From JACDAE01 sp963717195 (lineage in GTDB: Bacteria; Chloroflexota; Ktedonobacteria; Ktedonobacterales; Ktedonobacteraceae): a stretch of DNA of 64,000 nt. The position numbers were made by a program, and so were the translations under genes. The notes beneath the pieces are model-generated. The model ran no database searches. It saw only the letters and a program-made list of their open reading frames with translations, and was not told where the DNA came from. Each line of letters opens with the position of its first letter. The first letter of the stretch is position 1. The stretch lies in NCBI GenBank assembly GCA_963717195.1, contig CAVQVR010000006.1, positions 124,001-188,000 of the forward strand, given 5' to 3'. Of this stretch, positions 34,605 through 42,186 are shown one piece after another.

Positions 34605-35159
34605 TTATGCTTCTTCACCAACACCCCGCGCCATTACCACGCGACCTGAGCGAGCAATTTCACGGATACCATACGTCTGCAACAGTGACACAAGCTTCTC
34701 GATCTTCTCTTCGCTGCCAGTCGCTTCTAATGTGACCGCTTCTGGTGCCATATCAACGGCATGTGCACCAAAAAGATGAGCCTGTTCAATAATCTCATGC
34801 ACGTTATCAGGCGTACTTTTCACCTTAATGAGTGCAAGTTCCCGTGTAACAGTCTGTTGAAAGGTGAGATTGTTGACCTGTTGCACATCAACGATTTTGC
34901 GCAGTTGTTCTACCAGGTGCTCCTGGGCAACCTCAGAATCATTCACTACGACGGTAATACGTGCTACATCAGGCTGGTCGCTGCGGCCAAGAACAAGCGT
35001 CTGCAAGTTCGCACGGCGGCGGCGCAGGAGCCCGACGACACGATCAACAGAACCAGGTCGATCCTCAACCAGGATAACCAATGTATGAGCATGTTCTGCA
35101 CCCTGGGGCACATTTGATTGCCCCGAACGCTCAATGGGAGTAATAGTATGTGTCGTCAT
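34605..35159 (-). CDS. ilvN: Acetolactate synthase small (regulatory) subunit
   Basis: Regulatory partner of IlvB that usually gives valine feedback inhibition. An N-terminal ACT domain (TLVILVEDRPGSVDRVVGLLRRRRANLQ) and the C-terminal conserved block RELALIKVKS...HLFGAHAVD are present. Length 184 from the ATG at 35159. Only one base separates the ilvB stop from this start (TAAAATG), so translation is coupled. It is followed by ilvC after 44 nt. Confidence 0.94.
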   Translation of the reverse strand: MTTHTITPIERSGQSNVPQGAEHAHTLVILVEDRPGSVDRVVGLLRRRRANLQTLVLGRSDQPDVARITVVVNDSEVAQEHLVEQLRKIVDVQQVNNLTFQQTVTRELALIKVKSTPDNVHEIIEQAHLFGAHAVDMAPEAVTLEATGSEEKIEKLVSLLQTYGIREIARSGRVVMARGVGEEA

Positions 35160-35160
35160 T

Positions 35161-36936
35161 TTAGGAGTTCTCCTCCGCCGTTTCATGAATCATATTGGTA
35201 ATCGCCGAACCCGGGGCAACCATCGGATAGACGTTGGCACCAGAAGCGATCACAAAATCGATAATCACCGTCCCCTCAGTCTCCATCGCACGTTTGACAG
35301 CCGCAGCTACCTCCTCGTGCTTCGTCACGCGAATACCCGTCAGTCCATATGCATCAGCGAGCTTTACATAATCAGGGCCAGTCATGGGTGTTTCGGAGTA
35401 GTTGCGTGAGTGGAAAAACTCTTGCCATTGGCGCACCATGCCCAGGTAACCATTGTTCATGATAGCTATCTTCAGTGAAATGTGCTCCTGCTGCAATGTT
35501 GCCAGTTCCTGGATATTCATCTGGATGCCGCCATCGCCCGCTACGACCCAGACCGATGCATCGGGCATGCCGTTCTTGACGCCCATGGCTGCTGGTAGAG
35601 CGAAACCCATCGTACCCAGGCCACCGGAGGTGATATGGCTATTGGGACGTGTCCAGGTGTAGTGACGAGCCGTCCACATCTGGTTTTGACCAACATCAGT
35701 GACGACGATAGCCTCACCAGCGGTAGCTTCACGGATCGCAGAGAGAATACCAATGGGATCGGGAAGGATGCCATCACGCGGGATCTGTTGCTGACGCGCC
35801 TCATCCTCTGCCTGCCAGGAGCGGACCTCATTGAGCCAAGCGGCCTTATTCGTGGCTTCGACGGTCTCTGTTAATGCCGCAAGAGCGATTTTTGCATCGG
35901 AGACGATGGGAACCGCAGCTACCTTCACTTTATGCATTTCGGAAGCATCGATATCGATATGAATAAAGCGAGCGTTGGGAGCAAAGCCGTCGACCTTGCC
36001 GGTGACGCGATCATCGAAGCGCAGGCCAACGCCGATAATGAGATCGGACAGACCGATTGCCTTATTCACATGAGCCGGGCCATGCATGCCAGGCATACCA
36101 AGATACAGTGGATGAGTCTCCGGGAAAGAGCTCAGGCCAAGTAGTGTTGTAATGACAGGAATTCCTGTTTTCTCAGCGAACGCACGCAATTCAGCATAAG
36201 CATTTGCAAGGATAATACCATGGCCAGCCATAATGAGTGGACGCTCGGCCTGTGCAATGAGCTGAGCAGCTTTTGCCAGAGCAGAAGGAGTAGGACGGGG
36301 CGCATCAGCGGAGGCTGCGCGTAGATATTCCTCAGATGTCGTATGAGCCGAAGGATTATACTTTGCTTTGAGTTGCTGGACATCTTTTGGAACATCGATC
36401 AATACCGGGCCGGGACGACCGCTGCGAGCAATGCGAAATGCCTCATGCACAATGGCAGCGAGTTCATCCGTATTGCGCACCAGAAAATTATGCTTGGTGA
36501 TCGGCTGAGTTACACCGAGCACATCGGTCTCTTGAAATGCATCGCGACCAATAGCTGGACGAGCGACCTGGCCAGTAATAGCAACAAGGGGAGTTGAGTC
36601 CATGAAAGCCGTTGCCAGGCCAGTCACGAGATTTGTTGCACCGGGTCCACTGGTTGCCACGCAGACACCAACCTTACCGGTAGCGCGTGCATAGCCATCG
36701 GCGGCATGAGCAGCGCCCTGTTCGTGCCGGGTCAGAACATGGTGCAGGGAAGGATACGAGGTCAACGCGTCGTAAAAGGGCATGATCGCGCCGCCGGGAT
36801 AGCCATAGAGCAACTCTACACCTTCGCGTACCAGAGCTTCACAGAGAATATGACTACCTGGAAGTTCGCGTATATCCGCGTCGTGATCGGCCTGGGTCGT
36901 GACTGATTGATGAACACTCTTTGCAGCAATTGCCAT
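35161..36936 (-). CDS. ilvB: Acetolactate synthase large subunit
   Basis: Thiamine-diphosphate enzyme forming acetolactate or acetohydroxybutyrate, the first common step of branched-chain amino-acid synthesis. The PP-domain glutamate is in GYPGGAIMPFYDAL, with RHEQGAAHAADGYARATG and SGPGATNLVTGLATA, then the central FAD-type domain, and the ThDP signature VVAGDGGIQMNIQELATL...NNGYLGMVRQWQ. ATG at 36936 follows AGGAGGAATT directly. It lies just downstream of a leader with two terminators (36963-37222), suggesting transcription attenuation of the whole ilvB-ilvN-ilvC-leuA set. Confidence 0.96.
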   Translation of the reverse strand: MAIAAKSVHQSVTTQADHDADIRELPGSHILCEALVREGVELLYGYPGGAIMPFYDALTSYPSLHHVLTRHEQGAAHAADGYARATGKVGVCVATSGPGATNLVTGLATAFMDSTPLVAITGQVARPAIGRDAFQETDVLGVTQPITKHNFLVRNTDELAAIVHEAFRIARSGRPGPVLIDVPKDVQQLKAKYNPSAHTTSEEYLRAASADAPRPTPSALAKAAQLIAQAERPLIMAGHGIILANAYAELRAFAEKTGIPVITTLLGLSSFPETHPLYLGMPGMHGPAHVNKAIGLSDLIIGVGLRFDDRVTGKVDGFAPNARFIHIDIDASEMHKVKVAAVPIVSDAKIALAALTETVEATNKAAWLNEVRSWQAEDEARQQQIPRDGILPDPIGILSAIREATAGEAIVVTDVGQNQMWTARHYTWTRPNSHITSGGLGTMGFALPAAMGVKNGMPDASVWVVAGDGGIQMNIQELATLQQEHISLKIAIMNNGYLGMVRQWQEFFHSRNYSETPMTGPDYVKLADAYGLTGIRVTKHEEVAAAVKRAMETEGTVIIDFVIASGANVYPMVAPGSAITNMIHETAEENS

Positions 36937-36962
36937 AATTCCTCCTGGATACATAAAACTAA

Positions 36963-36994
36963 TAAAAAGAGGACCTCCCAGACGTGGGAGGTCC
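36963..36994 (-). terminator. Leader terminator immediately upstream of ilvB
   Basis: A perfect 10-bp stem (GGACCTCCCA, loop GACG) followed on the minus strand by TCTTTTTATT. It is only about 27 nt before the ilvB start, so the operon can be expressed only by read-through. GGTAACCGC, reminiscent of a T-box core, lies just before it. Confidence 0.85.
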
Positions 36995-37038
36995 CTATGC
37001 GGTTACCTTCTTTGGATCGGGTGGCGTCGTTGCTCCCC

Positions 37039-37368
37039 TTAATCTCCCTGTGTCCTGCGTGCGCCCGGCCTTACCACTGAATGCCCTACCAGACTCTCAA
37101 GGCTTACGAGTCCAGTAAGGCCAGTAAGGATGAGGCTAATAAGTGCCACGAGGCTTACGAGAAGAAGGGAGCTAACAAGGTGGTGCACCACAAATAAAAA
37201 GACCGACGTTAACACGCCGGTCCAAAGAATAATGGTGCTGGTAGCCGAAGTTGCAGCAGCGGGCATGCCCATACACATACTCTGCATAGGCTGAGAAGCA
37301 GGCATACGCTCTGCATGAGAAGACCATGCAGAAGATATATTTTGTGGTGCGTATGACAGTGCTAACAT
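37039..37368 (-). promoter_or_regulatory. ilv operon leader with a Leu/Val/Ile-rich reading frame
   Basis: A 109-codon frame upstream of ilvB. Its second half is extremely rich in branched-chain residues: between Phe-57 and about residue 98, more than half the codons are Leu, Val or Ile (for example LVSSLLLVSLVALISLI). It ends about 45 nt before the terminator stem at 36971-36994, and a first terminator (37192-37222) lies inside it. This is the arrangement of a leader peptide in ribosome-mediated attenuation, though the frame is much longer than classical leaders and may start at an internal codon. A TATAAT box (37367-37372) overlaps the first ATG. A small membrane protein is the alternative. 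Confidence 0.55.
37192..37222 (-). terminator. First leader terminator of the ilv operon
   Basis: A 9-bp stem GACCGGCGT/ACGTCGGTC (one G-U pair, 4-nt loop) followed on the minus strand by TTTTTATTT. It lies within the leader reading frame, about 255 nt before ilvB, giving the leader two successive intrinsic terminators. Confidence 0.85.
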
Positions 37369-37594
37369 TATAACTACTCCAACTCAAGTGTTTTCCAGGT
37401 GTGATTTCATGATAGGTGTCACTACAAGCGCTACAACAGCATCTTCGCTGGAGCACTTTGCAGTGACTTATCTGATGGAACTGAGGATACACCACATGTC
37501 AAATACTTGTCAACCCTAAGGTGCAATTTTCAGCGTATTTTGGAGAAAGCATACAGGTTTTTATGCTTTCGTATGGATATATAGCACATAGCGA

Positions 37595-38569
37595 TCACAA
37601 AAATATAGCGGGATCAGAGAAAGCTGTGCGCAAGGCATAACTCGCTTCTGCAAATGCCTGACTCACTCGCTCAGGCACAACAGTTCTCATATGCATAAAT
37701 CCATGAACCATGCCATTATAGCGGGAAACAGTGGCAGAGACACCAGCTTCCAGGAGCCGTTGCCCATAGTCCTCTCCTCCATCGCGCAATGGATCACATT
37801 CGGCGGTGATGATTAATGCTGGCGGCACTCCATGCAGATCAGTAGCAAGCAAAGGAGCAGCATAGGGATGCCATTGCTCTTCTTCCTGATTTAAGTAGAG
37901 ATCCCTGACAGCAATAAAATCCTGGCTGGTCATAAGATAGCCATCATATTCCTTCCAGGATGCAGTCGTGATGCGGAAATCCATAGGAGGCCAGAGCAAT
38001 AACTGGAACGCCAGGACAGGACCACCCTGATCGCGGATCATCTGCGCGACAACGGCAGCAAAATTGCCGCCTGCACTATCTCCGCCAACTGCGATCCGCG
38101 TGGAGTCTCCTTGAAACTCGGTAGCATGAGCGGCCATCCAGCAGGTAGCAGCGTAACAATCGTGCACTCCAGCGGAAAATTTGTGTTCGGGAGCCAGGCG
38201 GTTGTCTACAGATAACACGAGGCACTCTGCGGCACGACATATACTACGGCACATAGGATCGTGGGTTTCGAGATTGCCCGATATCCAACCTCCGCCATGA
38301 AAGAATACCAGGATCGGGAAAGGTCCAGCGCCCTCTGGTGTATAGATGCGGATGGGGATGTCTCCTGCCAGACCCGGGATGACGCGATCTTCGACGTGCG
38401 CAACTGGCTCCTGCTCAATACCTAGAGCTTTAAGCATATGCTTAACTTCCTGTGGGCTGGTGTTGGCTCGTAGTCTGGCAAGTACTTCCATCGGGTCGCT
38501 TTGAGCATTCTGTGTCTGAGGCTGAGCTGTTTGTTCCAGAAGGGTTTGGAAGCGAGGATCAAGGGGCAT
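37595..38569 (-). CDS. HSL-family alpha/beta hydrolase (esterase/lipase)
   Basis: A 324-residue carboxylesterase of the hormone-sensitive-lipase (family IV) type. The oxyanion-hole HGGGW, the nucleophile GDSAGG, the catalytic Asp in ITAECDPLRDGGEDY and the catalytic His in NGMVHGFMHM are all present, along with DNRLAPEHKFSAGVHD. No signal peptide, so it is cytoplasmic. It stands alone between hicA and the ilv leader. The natural ester is unknown. Confidence 0.9.
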   Translation of the reverse strand: MPLDPRFQTLLEQTAQPQTQNAQSDPMEVLARLRANTSPQEVKHMLKALGIEQEPVAHVEDRVIPGLAGDIPIRIYTPEGAGPFPILVFFHGGGWISGNLETHDPMCRSICRAAECLVLSVDNRLAPEHKFSAGVHDCYAATCWMAAHATEFQGDSTRIAVGGDSAGGNFAAVVAQMIRDQGGPVLAFQLLLWPPMDFRITTASWKEYDGYLMTSQDFIAVRDLYLNQEEEQWHPYAAPLLATDLHGVPPALIITAECDPLRDGGEDYGQRLLEAGVSATVSRYNGMVHGFMHMRTVVPERVSQAFAEASYALRTAFSDPAIFL

Positions 38570-38779
38570 AATTTTTCTCCTTCTTGCCGTAACGTTGTAA
38601 AAGTTTGCATTAGAAATTTGTTCTCATTGTAGGGTTGAGAACGTTTCTCGTTCCGCAAGAAGAAGTGTAGCGAGGAATGAGAAAGATGGCTGTAATCTAC
38701 TTGACAGACCTGATAAGATATTTTTTCCAGTTAGAGAACACATTTTTTATGAACAGTTCTACAAACACCAAGTTCTCAT

Positions 38780-39022
38780 TCATGCTTCGTTGTAAGCTTT
38801 TAGAAACTCACTTCGGGGAATGTTGGCCTGTGTACAAATACTCCTCAGAGTCGATCCTTTTATTAAAAGGTGGTTAGGCAGTGTTAGAGGAGTCCTCGTT
38901 CCATCAACATTCTCACGCACCATTGCGATATGCTCACGCTCTCGCACAACACGAAATCCCAGAGACTCAAAAGTCCTGAGAACTTTCGCTTTAGGCGCAT
39001 CCACGGGAAATCTAGGCATCAA
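38780..39022 (-). CDS. hicA: HicA-type mRNA interferase toxin
   Basis: An 80-residue HicA/YcfA-like toxin with a double-stranded-RNA-binding-like fold. The pattern VLRTFESLGFRVVREREHIAMVR, with the catalytic histidine in REHIAM, followed by LTLPNHLLIKGSTLRSICTQANI, is diagnostic. It overlaps the hicB stop by 4 nt (ATGA), the coupling typical of toxin-antitoxin pairs, here with the antitoxin gene first. It would cleave mRNA when the antitoxin is lost. Confidence 0.88.
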   Translation of the reverse strand: MMPRFPVDAPKAKVLRTFESLGFRVVREREHIAMVRENVDGTRTPLTLPNHLLIKGSTLRSICTQANIPRSEFLKAYNEA

Positions 39023-39243
39023 ATAGCCAGGTCCGATTCGGTGATGTACGCATCAAGAACCGGTGATTCCACATCCAAGACCTCGCTGCCAAAAGTCTCA
39101 ATATGGAAACGGATAGCTGACTCAACATCAGCCAGAGCATCCTCATAGGTATCACCCTCACCAACAACCACTCCTTTCAAACCAAGAGGATAGGCTACAT
39201 AGCCATCAGGATGCTTCTCTACGATCACTTTTATCCGCTTCAT
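39019..39243 (-). CDS. hicB: HicB-type antitoxin
   Basis: A 74-residue HicB-like protein with the degenerate RNase H-type fold that neutralises HicA: IKVIVEKHPDGYVAYPLGLKG, then GEGDTYEDALADVESAIRFHIE. It has no C-terminal DNA-binding helix-turn-helix or ribbon, so autoregulation by this protein alone is doubtful. The start at 39243 follows AGGAG; the longer frame to 39297 does not. It precedes hicA with a 4-nt overlap. Confidence 0.85.
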   Translation of the reverse strand: MKRIKVIVEKHPDGYVAYPLGLKGVVVGEGDTYEDALADVESAIRFHIETFGSEVLDVESPVLDAYITESDLAI

Positions 39244-39477
39244 AGCCACTCCTAGCTCATAAAGATTTTTATCAAAAGCAATAAACGTTCTTTTCACTAT
39301 GCAAAAGAGTAACAGTTATCTTCAAGCAGGTCAAGACTTATAGGTTTGCACTCAGGAAGTAGTTAACATACCCATTCTCAGACATGGCCGTTCTGTATGC
39401 AAGTACAATCACTTGCTTTTTACTCTATTCGCATATTAAAGTATACATGATCAGGAAAGTAGTTTGTGCGTAGAAGA

Positions 39478-40056
39478 TTAATTCTCTAATGAATACGCCT
39501 TCAAACACGTGTAGTGTGCACCAGAGCGCAGCAATTCGCTCTTCATCACATTGACATATTGTACGGGATATTCGTCTGGCGAAACGAGGCCATGTTGTTT
39601 TCCAGTAAGAATATCCTGCAAACATTGTAGTTCGTCGGGAGAGAGGGGATGCTTGACACGAGCCAGGGTAAAATGAGGAGAGAAAGGACGGTCCTCTACC
39701 TCAAAACCACGCTGCCCAAGTTCCTGTCCGAGGATACGGTGCAGACGAGAGAGGGAGCCAGATTTTTCTGCGATGCCCATCCATACAACGCGAGGTTGAC
39801 GGGAAGAGCCGAAGATACCGACACGAGTAAGATGGTAGGAAAATGGTTTTACCTGCTGGGCAGCGGCTGCAGTAGCCTGCATAGCCTGTTCTAAGCGAGC
39901 TGCGTCCAATTCACCAGGGAAAGCCAGTGTGAGGTGGATACTCGAAGGATTGACCCAGTTCAGGCGCGGTAATGCATGAGCTACCTGGCGGATAACTCCG
40001 GCCAGGTGGCTTTGCAGATTTTCATTCATCTCAAGAGCGATGAAGGTTCTGGTCAT
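39478..40056 (-). CDS. thpR: RNA 2',3'-cyclic phosphodiesterase
   Basis: 2H-superfamily phosphoesterase (LigT/ThpR) that opens 2',3'-cyclic phosphates on RNA. Both HxTx motifs are present, HLTLAF at about residue 41 and HFTLAR at about 128, with the N-terminal TRTFIALEMNENLQ typical of the family. Length 192 is normal. It starts 5 nt after the ftsH stop, so the two are co-transcribed. Its physiological role in bacteria is not known. Confidence 0.92.
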   Translation of the reverse strand: MTRTFIALEMNENLQSHLAGVIRQVAHALPRLNWVNPSSIHLTLAFPGELDAARLEQAMQATAAAAQQVKPFSYHLTRVGIFGSSRQPRVVWMGIAEKSGSLSRLHRILGQELGQRGFEVEDRPFSPHFTLARVKHPLSPDELQCLQDILTGKQHGLVSPDEYPVQYVNVMKSELLRSGAHYTCLKAYSLEN

Positions 40057-40061
40057 ACTGA

Positions 40062-41786
40062 TTACGCTGCAAACAACATGGCATCAAGTTCGCTGCCATC
40101 GATTGTCTCAACCTGAATCAGATGCTCAGAGATCTCTATCAGCTTATCTTGCTTCTCGCGTAGAATAGTTAGCGCGGTTGTATATGCCTGATCGATCAAC
40201 GCGGACACTGCGGCATCGATCCTGGCAGCAGTTTCGGCACTGATTGACGTATTGCCATCAGGATCAGGCTTAATAGCAATCTGACCGAGTGTAGTCATAC
40301 CGAACTCGCAGACCATACGGCGAGCAACATTCGTTACATACTCGAAATCCTGGCTGGCACCAGTCGTTACATCGCCGAAGATAATCTCCTCAGCAGCGCG
40401 GCCACCCATAGCACCAGCCATCTTCGCGAGTAATTCTGAACGACGTATCAGATAGCGATCCTCCGCAGGAGTCTGCAAGGTAATACCTAGAGCCATACCA
40501 CGAGCGATCGCAGAGACTTTCTGCACAGGGTCAGCACCAGGAACTGAACGCATTACTATCGCGTGGCCCACCTCGTGATAGGCGATAATAGCTTTCTCGG
40601 CTTCCGTGATGACACGACTCTTGAGTTCGGGACCAGCCATCACACGCAGGATGGATTCTTCCAGTTGCGGCTTGCAGATGACCGTCTGCCCACCACGAGC
40701 GGCCAGCAATGCAGCTTCATTCAAGAGGTTTGCCAGATCAGCACCGGAGAAGCCAGCGGTCTGACGGGCCAGATCATGCATGTCCACGCCTTCAGCGAAT
40801 GGCTTATCTTTGGCATGTACCTCTAGAATAGCCAGGCGACCACGAATATCGGGCTTATCGAGCATGACACGACGATCAAAGCGACCGGGGCGCAACAATG
40901 CAGGATCAAGTACATCCGGGCGGTTGGTTGCGGCAATCACCACAACATTTGCCTGCTTATCAAAACCATCCATTTCGACGAGGAGCTGATTAAGCGTCTG
41001 TTCGCGCTCATCATTGCCTCCAGCTCCGGAGTTGGTACGCTGGCGACCAACGGCATCAATCTCATCGATAAAGAGAATACAAGGGGAATTTTCTTTGGCC
41101 GCTTTGAAGAGATCACGCACACGGGCAGCACCGACTCCAACGAACATCTCCACAAACTCAGAACCGCTGACACTATAGAAAGCCACACCAGCTTCACCAG
41201 CTACGGCACGAGAGATGAGCGTTTTGCCTGTGCCAGGAGCGCCAACCAGGAGCACACCCTTAGGAGTGCGAGCACCGATCGCCGTGAAGCGCTCAGGATA
41301 CTTCAGGAACTCAACAATTTCTTGCAGTTCCATCTTGGCTTCTTCAACACCGGCCACATCCTTAAAGAGTACAGAGGGATGCGACTCATTGAAGCGTTTC
41401 GCTTTAGAACGCGAGAAGGGCATTGCCTGGCCACCCATACCAGTACGCCGAAGCAGAAATACGGCACCTCCGAGGATAAGCAAGACCATCAGCAGTTCCA
41501 GGACACCCTGTCCCCACTGGCTATTCTGAGAGTTATCAATAGTTACTGTCACGCCATCATGCCTGAATATCTCTGTGACAGACAGTCCATCTTCTTTCAT
41601 GGCATGATATTGTTGTCCACTCTTACTTGTAGCAAACACATCATCACCACTCAAGGTTACCGACTTCAACACGTGACTATCTGCCATATTGAGTACAGCG
41701 CTAATCGGTCGCTCTTGAGCTGAGGCACCTCCCGCTGTAATACTCACCAACCGAAAAGCGGCAAAGGCAATGAGAAGCACACCCAA
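40062..41786 (-). CDS. ftsH: ATP-dependent zinc metalloprotease FtsH; N-terminus uncertain
   Basis: Membrane-anchored hexameric AAA protease for quality control of membrane proteins. Seen are an N-terminal hydrophobic segment, an extracytoplasmic domain (about 25-85), a second membrane helix (LELLMVLLILGGAVFLL), Walker A GAPGTGKT near 185, Walker B CILFIDEIDA, the SRH with RPGRFDRR, and the zinc site HEVGH near 402. The first common start in frame is the TTG at 41786, which falls inside the first membrane helix. Homologous-looking sequence continues upstream without a start codon, while an ATG at 41907 (MEISPKNN) in another frame would join it if one base of the A5 run at 41834-41838 were removed. 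An apparent frameshift is therefore suspected. Confidence 0.93.
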   Translation of the reverse strand: MGVLLIAFAAFRLVSITAGGASAQERPISAVLNMADSHVLKSVTLSGDDVFATSKSGQQYHAMKEDGLSVTEIFRHDGVTVTIDNSQNSQWGQGVLELLMVLLILGGAVFLLRRTGMGGQAMPFSRSKAKRFNESHPSVLFKDVAGVEEAKMELQEIVEFLKYPERFTAIGARTPKGVLLVGAPGTGKTLISRAVAGEAGVAFYSVSGSEFVEMFVGVGAARVRDLFKAAKENSPCILFIDEIDAVGRQRTNSGAGGNDEREQTLNQLLVEMDGFDKQANVVVIAATNRPDVLDPALLRPGRFDRRVMLDKPDIRGRLAILEVHAKDKPFAEGVDMHDLARQTAGFSGADLANLLNEAALLAARGGQTVICKPQLEESILRVMAGPELKSRVITEAEKAIIAYHEVGHAIVMRSVPGADPVQKVSAIARGMALGITLQTPAEDRYLIRRSELLAKMAGAMGGRAAEEIIFGDVTTGASQDFEYVTNVARRMVCEFGMTTLGQIAIKPDPDGNTSISAETAARIDAAVSALIDQAYTTALTILREKQDKLIEISEHLIQVETIDGSELDAMLFAA

Positions 41787-42067
41787 CAGGATAAATGCTC
41801 CTGGTATGGCATAACGTGTAATCAGCGCACGCCTTTTTGTTTTCTGTGAAGAACTTGGCGAGTTTCGTCTTTCTTGTTTCTCGATTATTTTTTGGAGATA
41901 TTTCCATGCAATACCGTCAGACCCTTCTCTATGTTTCAGTTGTACATTCTACTATGCTAATTATTGTATGCTGCGTCATTGCGTATCATTGCAAAACATG
42001 GCACCTCGTCTAGAAGTATAACGCATAAGAGTTTGTTTAGCAAGGTGAGAATGAGCTAAGAAAGCTT

Positions 42068-42113
42068 AGAATCCTTAGAAAGTGCGCGAAAGTACTAGTT
42101 TTCTAAGGATTCT
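42068..42113. promoter_or_regulatory. 14-bp perfect inverted repeat upstream of the formate dehydrogenase genes
   Basis: Arms 42068-42081 and 42100-42113 (AGAATCCTTAGAAA) flank an 18-nt centre, about 75 nt before the start codon at 42187 and in the region divergent from ftsH. It could be a regulator site or a leader hairpin; there is no U-tract after it on the plus strand. Confidence 0.5.
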
Positions 42114-42186
42114 TTATATGGTTATCGGCCAGTTGCATGATAGAATAAAGAGAGAGATTTTTCCCATATTCAAAGAGGAACAAACA

